From Polytrichum commune (taxonomy: Eukaryota > Streptophyta > Polytrichopsida > Polytrichales > Polytrichaceae): a stretch of DNA of 64,000 bases. Below, in pieces: positions 12,609 through 24,375 of the stretch. A program made the position numbers and the translations under genes. A model generated the notes under the pieces. The model had not been told where the DNA came from. It made no database searches and saw only the letters and a program-made list of their open reading frames with translations. Numbering within the stretch: the first letter of the stretch is position 1; each line of letters opens with the position of its first letter. The stretch covers positions 5,146,001-5,210,000 of the forward strand of contig OX485809.1 in NCBI GenBank assembly GCA_950295325.1, in the 5' to 3' direction.

Positions 12609-13193
12609 TTTACGGATGCGCGTCCGTAAACCTCTCTGTACCTCATTACTAGCACAAATAGGTTTAGGTTACTGGACGTGAGTCAAAAAAATTTCATGAC
12701 AATACAGTCTCGTTGGTATACTATACATGGCAAGTGGTCATGATGTCAGCTCAGGTGCAATACCGAACAATGGAACAAAAAGGTGCAAAAGTTTACAGAC
12801 GCGCGTCCGTAAACCTCAATGTAGATGAAATAGGTCAAGTATAATTCTCACTGCAATAGATATCCAATCAAGCAAGAGGTTAAAGGTTTACGGACGCGCG
12901 TCCATAAACCTTAATGTACATGAAATAGCTGAAGTATAATTCTCACAACAATAGATATCCAATCAAGCAAGAGGTTTAAGGTTTACGGACGCGCGTCCGT
13001 AAACCTCAATGTAAATGAAATAACTCAAGTATAATTCTCACAGAAATACATATCCAATCAAGCAAGAGGTTTAAGGTTTACGGACGCGCGTCCGTAAACC
13101 TCAATGTACATGAAATAGCTCAAGTGCAATTCTCACAGAAATAGATATCCAACCAAGCAAGAGGTTTAAGGTTTACGGACGCACGTCCGTAAA
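12609..13193. repeat. B palindrome array 1 (six copies)
   Basis: Copies at 12609-12630, 12792-12813, 12887-12908, 12982-13003, 13077-13098 and 13172-13193 have half-site TTTACGGACGC and its reverse complement; the first, second, third and last carry single changes. The last five are spaced 95 bp. The array lies 5' of the B-associated DUF7869 gene. Confidence 0.93.
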
Positions 13194-16100
13194 CCTCCGT
13201 GATTTGCGGCGCCATAATAGGACCATTTCACCAGGAACGATACTTGCCATAAACAAAAATCAATCACTATAAGGATCCAGACAGTGCAATCCACATAAAA
13301 TTGGCTCCACTAATGGGTTTATGGCTTGGAATTTAGTGTTTAGGGTATAAAAGGTCCATTGCAATAGGATCTGTACCTGCACGAAATAAACATCCAGAAC
13401 ACTACAAGGGTCCAAGCAGCGCAACCCACATCTGAGATGCAAAAAGAGTCCCTTGGTGGAGGGGTGTCCCCTTAAGTACTGATCGTTTCCCTTGGATCCG
13501 TTTTCCAACATAGGATACTAGCCACCATCTACGTCCTATAAATAAAAACCTAACATTACTACATTCCGTGTGCCAGCCTTACAATGGAATGTGTATTCAT
13601 AGTGGACAACATGCATAGACGATGAGTCCACATAATGACAAAGCAAAAGGCATCTACGTATTTATGGTGGACAACAAAGAAAATAGGCTAATAATATATG
13701 AGCATTGAACATTGTTGAGGGGTGGTTTATAATATTGAAGTACCTAATATTGAGAGGTCATTGTAGAACTAGGAGACAGAAAATTATAGTGTCGTGTGAA
13801 ACATCAACCACAACAACAACAATAGTACATGGAGTATAAAAATACGTGTCATTCAAAATTAAACTAGCATCTATTTTATTGTTTTGCATACGATGTAATG
13901 ATATTCACTCCAATATCATGTTATCTCCTCTCATCTAGCATTTAAACTAGTAATTACATTTGCCACCACCCTACCATCCAACCCGTTTAATTTACCCACT
14001 TTTACACACCTATACATAATTATACTAATACGTACACAAACTTTGAGCGCCTAGATGCCATGAAAATAGCACATCTATTGTCATAGGCACTATGGGTTGC
14101 TTTAAAATCAATATTCTCAATTTCCTCTCTTAACTTTAGGGCCCCCTTCAATACATCAACATTTATTTCAAAAAAAATAATACTAGCATTCTTAATGTAC
14201 TATACGTGAGACAAAAAACAATTTTTAGTACCCCATGTACATTATCTACAATATTGACTCAAACAATAGCAGTTGTTGTTCTAAGTAACATTATGAGCCC
14301 AACAAAGCATAATGGAGAGAAGGGGAGGGTAGGGTATCCAAATATTATAAAGGCAAGCAATTTTAAGTTGGTGACAGAAGGGGGATACTCTCATTAGTTC
14401 ATACGTGGTACCCTAAATCCTAAACCCTAAACCCTAAACCCTAAACCCTAAACACTATACCCTATACCCTATACCCTATACCCTATAACCGCCCACCCCT
14501 GAACAAACACAACGACATACGGTACGCATGGTTAACTGAATAACTCCCAATACATGTGTAGCCTTAAGTGGAAGTAATTCAAAACTATATGACTACCTTT
14601 AAATTTTGTAAAATAAAACCATAAACATTTCAAATGTGAAGCAAATTTAGGGGTAACCTTACCTTTCATTTTTTAAAATCTTTCTTTGGCTTTAAACCAT
14701 TTGCTTTAAACATATACTTTTGATGAAAGGTTTTGAAGATCGTATATTGGTATTCTATAATCGAGTCCTAAACACAACTCACCACCGAAAGAAAACTCCA
14801 AATATAAACAAGTTTGCTACTACTTATAAGCGATAATACAAGCTGAGGCCTATGTGTGGAAGGATTGGATGGATCCGAAAGGTTGTTTAATGTACAAGAG
14901 GGATGTACATTCAACACATACCCATGCATTTTGTTTTAATACAAGCTTAGACCTATGTGTGGAGGGATTGAATTAATCCGTAATGTTGTTTAAGGTATTA
15001 CAAGCATATGAATTCTCCCCATATCTCGATGTTTCGGTTTTGTTAATTGCGTTTCACAACTTATTGCGATAATTGAGGGATTCACAAGTATTTCTTGGCA
15101 AAGTTTCATGAGAATTTGTGGCCAATTGGTATATTGCCCCAATTGCATTTGAATCCCACCTTTGAGAAGAAAAAGAATTCTTATACTGAAGTTAATCAAC
15201 AAGACATCCTTTTATTGAATATTATTACTATTCTCGAAATATAGAGTCCCCTCCATAGCTCGGGGGGTGCACTGTACTAAACATGTACGAGTTATACGTG
15301 AGTGCACAGGAGGGGTATTGATTTGGACCTTGCCGTATTGCATATACATATGGTATACATGTTATAATTTATAGTTACGTACATATATGGAAGGCCTTTA
15401 AAAAGTATAGAATAATTGTACTTGTATGGTATTGTTACTATACTATATATCATAAGTGTTCATATTGGATAAGTTTTCATAAGGTTTGGTTTGTTGGGAG
15501 AGTTTATAGGATGCGGAGGAAGTTTGGTAATCGTTGGGTGGAGTATAGGGATCCATTTGACTTGATGGACCGTCCATCAAACGTGGAGATTGGTTTATGT
15601 TGGTATCAAAAGGGGCTAACAACAAGTGGACATATGATCTTATTGATCATTCCATGGTAGACTTCGAGACAATAATTGCATTTGTATACTTATGTTAATG
15701 ACTCTCGGGGGGGGGGGGGGGGGCAGTCATTGGTTGGAGTAGCAATATACGTGCAAACAAATGATAGGGTATTTTAAAAACATGGGGGCAAAAAATTATA
15801 AATGGACTTAAGAGTAATATAGGGTATCAAAAATGGCACTGGACATCTTTAAAGTAGTATAGGGTATGGAATAATTGGTAATTTGGAATTATAAGTAATG
15901 CAAGCCATTTTTCTATTAACCCAAAGTAGAAATTTATATAATGATAGCATGTGAAAAAAAAAAAAAATTGAAAGTAATACCCCCCTATATCCTTATTTTT
16001 TTAACACACTGCCCCCCCGAGTAATGACTAATATATATGAATGGATGTTTTTTTGTGTATACATATTGTTGCTTGTATATTTATTGTTGCAATTGTATGT

Positions 16101-16560
16101 GTATTACTTCATTTCACAAAAAATCACTTGTATATATTAGGGGGTTTTTAGAGTATGCAGTGAACGCACGTGATTCTAGGTTTTAATGAAAGGTGCTCCC
16201 CCACTCTCCATAGAGGCCACACTAGAAATTGTAGTTAGTTTCTCTCATTGTTTGGAGTTCCAAAATGATATTATTATTATTATTGATGTCATTTAATTGT
16301 TGACAATGACATAATAATTTACTCAACCTCACACCCTAATATAATTTCCTAAAATAATGAATACTTTCTAGAGCTCGTATGAATATTTCACTCATTATCA
16401 AAAGTGAAGAGAAGAGGCAACGAGATGGCTCATTTTATATTTAGAGTGACATTTAGTGTGACTTTTAACTTGCCTTAGCATAAACATAAGATGTTATTAT
16501 GACATAATATGATAATAAAATCACCAAACTAAGTATAAATTAAACCCCTATTTCAATACC
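13194..16560. other. Non-coding AT-rich region
   Basis: No supported gene. Open frames here are short and lack family signatures. It holds an interstitial telomere-like block, a 17-base G run at 15707-15723, and a diverged duplication near 13265-13450 around GGATCCA/GGGTCCA and CCACAT segments. Confidence 0.6.
14411..14488. repeat. Interstitial telomere-like repeat with variant CCCTATA block
   Basis: Several consecutive CCCTAAA units (the plant TTTAGGG heptamer on the other strand) run directly into about five CCCTATA units. The pattern supports a plant genome and suggests either a captured telomeric end or microsatellite expansion of a variant heptamer. Confidence 0.9.
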
Positions 16561-16663
16561 AAATATAGACCAGTAGGGTGATGCCACGTAAGGGTATAGG
16601 CCGGCGATTGGGCGCGACGTTTGGGGTAGGGACACGTGGAGGCACGCCATTGTTTTAGGGTTC

Positions 16664-17120
16664 CAAGTACTCCAGCACCCTTTCGCCCTCGCTCTTCGTG
16701 CTTTTCCTTCCTTCTCTATCATCTCTTCCTTCCGTTCCTTCTACTGTTGCTCTTGCTTCTCTTGCTTTAGGGTTATAGGGTTTCAAAGTACACCAGCTCC
16801 CTTTTGCCCTCCTCTTCGTGCTTTTGCTTCCTTCTCTTGCAACTCTTGTTTATCTTGTTTATCTTGTTTCTCTTGCTCATCTGCTCTTGCTTCTCTTGCT
16901 CATTTGCTCATCTTCTCTTGCTCATCTGCTCTTGCTCATCTTCTCTTGCTCATCTACTCTTCTTCTCTTGCTCATCTTCTCTTGCTCAACTTCTCATCTT
17001 CTCTTGCTCATCTGCTCATCTTCTTTTGCTTCTTTTGCTTCTCTTCACTTGTTTCTCTTGCTTCTTACCCTTATCTTCACTTTCTTCTCTCTCTTCTCTT
17101 GCTTCCCTTGCTGGTCTTGC
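16664..17120 (+). promoter_or_regulatory. Pyrimidine-rich tract upstream of the B ParB-like gene
   Basis: Two diverged copies of a segment around CTTCGTGCTTTT lie at about 16664-16730 and 16769-16842. They are followed by a CTTCT/CTTGCTCAT-type low-complexity tract to about 17120. On the plus strand this is C/T-rich, as in many plant core promoters and 5' leaders. The leucine-rich ORFs predicted here are translations of the tract. A regulatory role is inference from position. Confidence 0.35.
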
Positions 17121-17164
17121 TTCTCTTTCCTCACAATGCAAAACTCATTCTTATTGGTCAATTG

Positions 17165-17913
17165 CTGACGCGCGTCAGAGCTAGAGTAAGTTCTCCTTGT
17201 TTGCTGCTCATTTGCTTATTAGCTCATTAGCTCATTAGTAAGTTTTGCTTGCTGCTTGCTTGCTTGCTGCTCATTAGATCATTAGGATGCTCATTGTTGC
17301 TTGCTACTGCTCATTAGGTTGTTTTCAGTTGTTGATCTCAGTTGTTGCAAGGGTAATTAGTGTTTCAGATGTTGCTCATTAGGGTTTCAGTTGTAGCTTC
17401 ACCATGTAGTTCATTATATTTTTTGCATACAAATCAATAGTTTCCTTTCACTTGTGTTGCATGAATCTGATTTATGAGCAACTTTTTTGAGTAGTTCTCA
17501 ATGTTGAATCATGCATGTGCACATTGAATTACTAGAGGTTTCTGACCTCAATTTTATTGTTCATTTGCAGTTGGTATTAGCTGCAGCAGGAGCAGCTAGT
17601 TGTGGTTTAGGAGCAAACACTCTAGAAAGGTAAGTTTTTTAGAACATTGCAATTGCATTTTGTATGATTGCAATTTTGGGTTGTTGTGGTTTAGGGCTTA
17701 AGGTTAGCATGACAGAATGTGAGATTCCAGTTTCAAGGAATTCTGAATTTGTTTAGTACTTTGTCTATGGCTACATTCTAAGAATCATTTAGTTATGGAC
17801 ATGTCAGTGTTCTGAAAGTGCCTTATGTTGTCAATCTGCAGTGCAGTGTTTGCTATTGCAGTGAAGTAAAATTGCATTCTTATTTGGAGGGCAAAACCAT
17901 ATTGGACGACAAG
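17165..17913 (+). other. Candidate non-coding 5' exons of the B ParB-like gene
   Basis: Splice-like borders define possible leader exons: one ending at 17185 (CTAGA then GTAAGT), one at 17571-17629 (TTTGCAG before, GTAAGT after) and one at 17842-17913 (CTGCAG before, GTAAAG after). The next acceptor is TTTGCAG at 18781, just before the ATG. A palindrome CTGACGCGCGTCAG at 17165-17178 shares the B core. Transcript data would be needed to confirm the exons. Confidence 0.35.
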
Positions 17914-17993
17914 GTAAAGTCCCGAAAAACACGGAGCATTAATGAAAACATTGGAATACGCAAACATTACAATAGCCTTTATAATCCTCAAAG

Positions 17994-18727
17994 TTTACGG
18001 ACGCGCGTCCGTAAACTTTGTGGATCTTTGTGTAGGTGAGAGACAAGCCTCTCAAACAACATATTACGCAAACGAAGCCAAATATTGTAATATTAGGCAT
18101 ATTAAAATAGCCTTTATAATACTCAAAGTTTACGGACGCGCGTCCGTAAACTTTGTGGATCTTTGTGTAGGTGAGAAACAAGACTCTCAAACCGCATATT
18201 ACGCAAACGAAGCCAAATATTGTAATATTAGGCATATTAAAATAACCTTTATAATACTCAAAGTTTACGGACGCGCGTCCGTAAACTTTGTGGATCTTTG
18301 GGTAGGTGAGAGACAAGCCTCTCAAACAATATATTACGCAAACGAAGCCAAATATTGTAATATTAGGCATATTAAAATAGCCTTTATAATACTCAAAGTT
18401 TACGGACGCGCGTCCGTAAACTTTGTGGATCTTTGTGTAGGTGAGAAACAAGACTCTCAAAAATATATGTAGGTGAGAAACAAGACTCTCAAAAAATGTA
18501 GGTGTGAAACAAGACTCTCAAAAAAATATTAACCGTAACTTGAATACATTGATATTTACCACCATACTATCTTTGCGAAGTTTACGGACGCGCGTCCGTA
18601 ACTTATAGAGATATTTGAGTATATGATATACGCGTTATGCGTATTTGGAAGAAATGTATCTTTTCATTTGGATCCAAAAATATAATTGAGACAATTTGGA
18701 AAACTTTACGAACGCGCGTTCGTAAAG
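17994..18727. repeat. B palindrome array 2 in the leader intron of the B ParB-like gene
   Basis: Perfect copies at 17994-18015, 18129-18150, 18264-18285 and 18399-18420 sit in a 135-bp tandem repeat. A slightly shortened copy is at 18581-18600. A sixth, at 18704-18727, has half-site CTTTACGAACGC and is perfect with a symmetric change in both arms. The ORFs on both strands here translate the repeat. Confidence 0.93.
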
Positions 18728-18781
18728 TATGATCTATATCTTTTGCCAAGAATTCTAACTTATCTATCTTATCATTTGCAG

Positions 18782-21700
18782 ATGGCATCTAAAAAGAGAC
18801 ATGCAATTGAGATGTTCGCAGAAGCTCTCATTCCTCCGCTACCAGAAGCCATCAAAGACATAAGTCCCAACGACCATTACAAGCCACAAGATGAAATTGT
18901 GGATAATTGGACAGTATTGGTAGAAAAGGACGAGAAAGAAATATTTGTGCTTAGATTTGCATATCAAATGAAGACGGACATAGATGAAGCTGAGAAGTGG
19001 ATAAAGCTTAAATCGTGGACAGTAGAGTGTGCAGTGGCACAAGGGGATTATGTAGTAATAGACCTTGAGAAGAAAGAAGATCGGGTCACTTTCATTTTGC
19101 ACGAATCCTACCACCCCTTCAACAAAAATGAGTGTGAGAATGCTAGTACAGATGCGGCTTGCTTCAATCTCCAGACGGAGTTCCAAGACTATGCATGCAA
19201 TGCACCTTGGACGGGTAAGCGGCTTGGACGACTCTTGAACAATGTAACAAGAGTAAATGGAGCCTTGCTAGAGGCCAGAAAGGGGAAAGATAAGAAAAAA
19301 CAAGTCGTTCCTGAACGACCTAAGCGTGTGCCTAAACCAGTGCCGGAATCCTCAAGGCCCTCGCAGAGTGGTGCATCAAGAGGGAGCAGACAGGCGAGTA
19401 AACGCTCTCACTCGCAGATGGACTCTGGACTAACAGAGGGTCCGGATGTCAGCTCTACACTGACTGTCGCTCCACTCCTCAAAAAGGGTCAACGCCCTGA
19501 CGCCGAACTCTCAACAAAAATATTCCAAGAGTTCGATGAGAAGACGAAGGGATGCTGGCCCCTTGGCAGGTATTTTACTTTCGAAGTAGACGTCTACAAA
19601 TGCCACAAGGACACCGAAAGTATGAATACCAGAGCAAAAGAAGAAAGCGGTGTATGGTGGCAAATGAACAACATCATGAACAACCCCAAGTTTGACAGGC
19701 AAACCATTTGTGTGACACCAAAGGATCCTATCGTTGAAGTCAACGAAAAAAATTGGCCGATTCTCAAGAATGGAGAGTTCTACATTGTCGACGGCCAACA
19801 TAGTGTAATGGCTGCAAAAGCTCTCCTTGAAGACGACGAGTGGAAAAGCCCATTAAAGGAGACAATCCGATATTGGAAGGCATTCGTCGTGCATTCCAAG
19901 GACTCGAACCAACTCATAGCAATATCTGCCTTCATGAACCAGGGGAATAAAGTGAGGCAGTTCGAGGCTTCATGGGCAGCCAACATCGTGGCTGGGAGGA
20001 CCTTGTGGGTGGAGCACGAATGTCCCCCAAAAGAAAGACATAATGCTGTCGTGAAGAACCCAAAATGGCAAGTATGTTACTCAAATAGATTTACGGACGT
20101 GCGTCCGTAAATGTGGCCCTTCTCCTCCCACTGCTTCAAATATTTGAATTTAATTTGTACTGAATTCAATGTTCTGATTTCTTGCAATTCGCGCCTCTTG
20201 CAGACATTCAGCAATGCCATATTGACAAAGTTCTCGAGTATAGACATGAAGACAAGCGGCATGAAAACAGTGCATGAATTAAAAGGCGAACTCAAGCTCA
20301 TCACTGCAACAGAAGAGACGTGGTCAATATGGTTGCGACTTTTCGATGCCCACAACAACGGCGACCTTGTCAATCCAGATACGGAGAACACCTACAAGAG
20401 CGACTCAAAAGTTAAGGTACCACCAATCCTGCGAGAGTTCTTTCGTCCCCTCCAAGGATTGATGGACTCGGAGCTGTACAGGGCAGCAGAACACATTCTT
20501 CTAGAAACTCCTAGAAGAACTCTGCCCTATCCCAAAATCTTTCTGAAGCGGCCGAAGCACATGAAGCCATCCACGTACCACATTAAGGAATGGTGCGATT
20601 ACAGAAAGAAGAAGACCATGGCTGTAAGGGAGATTAGCAAATTGCTACCCACCCACAACCTCATTAATAGTGATGGTAAGATCGTGTGGGAGAATTGGAG
20701 GAAGCTGAAGGGTGAATACCACATCAATGGCGTCTCAATGCGAGCTTTGATAAGAGGGGCATCATCCTTCCTTGCCCAACGATCCAGAAGGAACGAAAAG
20801 AAGGGATCCATCGACGAGAGGGAGGCAGGGTTGTATGTTCACTTTCTCGATAGGAAAAAGAACGCGAAATTTGGAGGGTTTGCAAGATTCTGCACGGTCG
20901 CAAAGGGCATGAAGTTCGGCGCATGGGACACCCATGCTTCAAGAGCCTCTGTGAGAGATGACCCCAGGGGTTGCCCTTTCGCCATTTTTGATTTTCGTGC
21001 AATTCCCGGAGCATGGAAGCAAGACGTTGCGGGAGCACCCTTCTACGAGCCCTTCTTAAAAGCCTTCAAGAGCTATCGCTCGCCTGCCCTCTTCGAGCCT
21101 CATGTGTGGTTATGGATTGTAGAGCAAGAGAGGTCCACATCCATTGTCCATCTGTACACATCAACGATGGACCTCGAATACGATATGTACCACAGCACCT
21201 ACATCCCAGCGAAGACAGAAGGGATCACTTTCATTCAAGAGGCAAGGGGGGTGAAGCAAGTGGGAGCTGTGCAGCTTTATTTCTTAACACGCAAGTCTTC
21301 CCCAACTGGGCGATTGCCCATTAAACCACACGAGGTGTTCAGGAAAGTCTATTCGTTGCCGCCACCACATCCCAAGGAGCTTGTTGAGGAGACAATGCAT
21401 GCAATCTATCCGGCGTTCGAGCTCCGGATGGACTTTTATATAGGGGTCTTGAAGGCTTTAACTGTCATGAGTGAGACAGTTTACAACGTCTTCGGAGGCA
21501 CGAAGTTTATGTATGCAGCACTGGTGAGTATTTGTTTGTCTTTCAACCCACCTATCTTTTGCATAGTTATTTTACGGACGCGCGTCCGTAAAAACCCAGT
21601 ATCAGGTGCATGTGAATTTTACGACCGTGCGTCCGTAAAATTGTCCAACTTTTGAGTGGTGGTTTTACGGACGCGCGTCCGTATAACGTGTTGACATCTA

Positions 21701-24283
21701 GCCTCATTTATATGCAATCACCACTATTGTTCTTATCTAATTTTCTTGTTATGGTCCAGATGCTTGGCTTGCAGGTGAATTCTTTTGTGCAAGATTCCGA
21801 CTACGATGACGCCCATACTCACAGGGTAATGGCCTCCAAAATGGATATCCAGGACATCATGGACGTCCTTACACCCCATCTTGTTGTGCCTCTTTCTTCT
21901 AGAGAAGAGGCAATGCCCGGAATGGAGACAGACCCTGAAGAGGACCGAGATCCCAGTTCCCCAAGAGCGCAACCCTCCACACAGGAGCCTTTACACGGCC
22001 TTGTTCGCGACCCAATTAATCCAAGTGCTTTCCTGCTGGGAACAGACGACACGGATGCGCAGGAGGCACGCGTGAACTTCACTCCGATAAGGGTCCCTCA
22101 TACCCCTGTTCTCTCACCTTTTGGGACTCCCACCTCTCGAGTTGGATTTCCCTCAACTGCGGGTCCATCTCGTGCTCCAGGAGTTATGGCCGAGAAGGAT
22201 GTGGACCTTGCGGCAGAAGGCGGATGCACCGCTTCATCTGGAGGGGGATCTCAACATTCAGATCTACCCCCTATGGAGGGGAGGGATGTGCTGGAGTTGA
22301 TATTGAGGCCTGATATCTCTCTATATCGTGAGAGTCGACGAAAGAGGAACAAGACGCCATACAACGAATACCCTGAAGGCGCGGTCTTGGAGCTCTCCGA
22401 TGAAGACGAGGATGAGATTAGGATTCACAATGCCATCTCTGCCTTGCCTACGGAACCTGGCAAGGTGAAGAAAGAGCCGATGTCAGTGTCCGAATTGGAC
22501 GAGAAGATGGAGAGGCGAATGAAGGAAGAGCTTGACCAACGGCTTCGAGAAGCTAACGAGGAGCACGCCAAAAAGATGGCCGCCATCCAAGCTGAGATGG
22601 AGCAAGCTAGGTTGGAGTCTGCTCGAAGGCACGCCGATCTCATGGCCCAAAATCAACAGTTCTTGGCCCAAAGTCAACAATTTATGAGCCTGATGCAGAG
22701 CTTGCAGGCAAGACCCCCTGTAGTCTATACAGCTCCCGATGCCGTCATGTCTATGCCCCCCACTCTCATGCGGCCTCCGTCTAGTAGCCATGCGGTGTAT
22801 ATACCCGAGCATGCTTATCCAGCCCCCGCGTTGATTGTCCCGCCCTCTCCCCTTGTTGTCGCCACTCCAGAGGAGCCCTCCTCTCATCCTACAGGAGTGG
22901 AGGAGATACCGGCACGTGACATGGCGGGTGCCGCCGAGACAGATGTCAATGAAGGCAATGCCCCCATCGGCGATGAAGATGTACATATGCGGGGCAGCCA
23001 AGACTCCACAGATGAGGATCAGCCTTACGTGGATACTCAAGGGTCGCAAGCGGCTGGAGACACCTTGTTGGTGGTCGAAGATCTGGACAATTTTGCGGAC
23101 GCGCGTCCGGATCCTGTGCCCATGACGGGGCCAGGTGAGGGAGGCACTGCTGGCGCGGACCTCGCCCTTGAAGAGGTAATCAACCTTTGAGCATGCCTCC
23201 CACGTTACGGACGCGCGTCCAAAACTTCCTTGTCTGCCTCCTTCGTGGCGTGTGTATATTATCGAGTTCAATCCTCGACTTCGCCCGGCGGGTGGATACA
23301 ATTTTGTTAGCATAGATTCCATTAACTTCAACAGATATTTTTTGCGACAATGTATATTATTCACCAAATGTATATCACCAATTACATTAATACCAATTTT
23401 TCAACTGGATGGTTCGGATTATTTTTGGCCTTATAATTTGTGTTGAGTTTATCCATGCTTGTCAATTGGTTTTCTTGAGTAGTACCATTTACCTAGATAG
23501 AATGTTCCATCACAGGGTCCGTCGGAGATATGTCGCAACCCCGCGGGAAAACCAAGCGCGCCCATGATGAAACCGTTCATAATATTTGACCTCAATGGGG
23601 TGCTTTGTCAATCCAAACATATCTCGAATAGTGCGTCCAAGGGGCCCTTCCGTAGTCCACAAGACATGGATTACGGCGGACATTTCGATACTCTCATAAA
23701 TAAGAAGGTTGTACGTGCCCGCCCCGGTTTGAGGAGCTTCCTTCGTGAGGTCCTTGGCTTCGCCCATGTCATCATCTGGAGCTCTATGCTCATGGACAAC
23801 ACGAAGGCCATCGTCGGTTTCCTTTTCCGAGAACTCGCAATGCCATGCTTGCTTCTCGGTCAAGAACACTGCGATGACCTCTATGACCGTAGTGGCAATA
23901 TTGTACCCAAGGTTGGAGGAGGTCGTGGGCCTCAATTCTTAAAGGTCCTGAGGAAGAACCTCTGGGTGGGCGTCCCTATGTTGGAGGGGGTTCCCCACGG
24001 TTGTTGGCCCACCCCGGATAACACACTCCTCATTGACGACAGCCCGGCAAAGAGTATTCTCAATCCCCCGGGCAATTGCATATTCCCGGATCCTTGGGAA
24101 AGCGATAGAAATGACAACTTTCTAGAGAGTGAACTAGGACCCTACATTAGGAGGCTTGCCTATCACCCCGGAAGTGTCCCGGATTTTGTGCTCTCCAACC
24201 CAATTGGCAATAGGCCTCTAGGCCCACAAGATGAGGAATTTAGGAGATTGTACGGCTACGCTAGACTCAATAAATTAATATGA
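18782..24283 (+). CDS. ParB/DGQHR - methyltransferase-like - HAD phosphatase fusion, paralogue B
   Basis: Four exons (18782-20071, 20204-21523, 21760-23175, 23516-24283) have GT-AG borders and all junctions in phase 0, giving about 1597 aa without internal stops. The start is the ATG directly after the TTTGCAG acceptor at 18781. Residues 1-160 are of unknown type, followed by a basic/Ser-rich linker. A ParB/DGQHR-like motif (FYIVDGQHSVMAAKALL) is near residue 337. Exon 2 ends with ETVYNVFGGTKFMYAAL (near 858), resembling motif I of amino-methyltransferases but lacking key glycines. Exon 3 is disordered and acidic, with a charged coiled coil near 1112-1187. The last exon is a HAD domain of FCP1/NIF type: FDLNGVL (nucleophile Asp near 1367), IIWSSM and LLIDDSP. 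Its second motif-I Asp is Asn, as in the plant DLNG subgroup. Paralogue C has the same order. The overall role is unknown. Confidence 0.75.
20089..20112. repeat. B palindrome in intron 1 of the B fusion gene
   Basis: A 24-bp near-palindrome with half-site ATTTACGGACG and one core mismatch, inside the 132-bp intron 20072-20203. The intron at the same place in paralogue C (56134-55990) also contains a palindrome, but of the C family. Confidence 0.9.
21570..21686. repeat. Three B palindromes in intron 2 of the B fusion gene
   Basis: Copies at 21570-21593 (perfect), 21617-21640 (two changes) and 21663-21686 (near-perfect), about 46 bp apart, lie in intron 21524-21759. Confidence 0.9.
23091..23225. 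repeat. B palindromes at the exon 3/intron 3 boundary of the B fusion gene
   Basis: One copy with core GCGGACGCGCGTCCGG lies inside coding sequence at 23094-23110 and is read as A-D-A-R-P. A second, at 23204-23225, lies 28 bp into intron 23176-23515 and has decayed right arms. Confidence 0.8.
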
Positions 24284-24375
24284 AAACTTTGATGATTTTG
24301 GGTTTGTACTTGGACTCTCCATGTAAATATCTAACATTTCTCCCCTTATCTTTGTAATGTATTTTTGTGTCTTAG

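Noticed and set aside
16804-17230. Leucine/serine-rich ORFs in three frames
   Set aside because: All three frames are open because the DNA is a CTT/CTCAT low-complexity tract; composition is that of the tract.
17939-18472. 173- and 176-codon ORFs on opposite strands with VYGRASVNF repeats
   Set aside because: Repeat translations of the 135-bp B palindrome unit lying in the leader intron.
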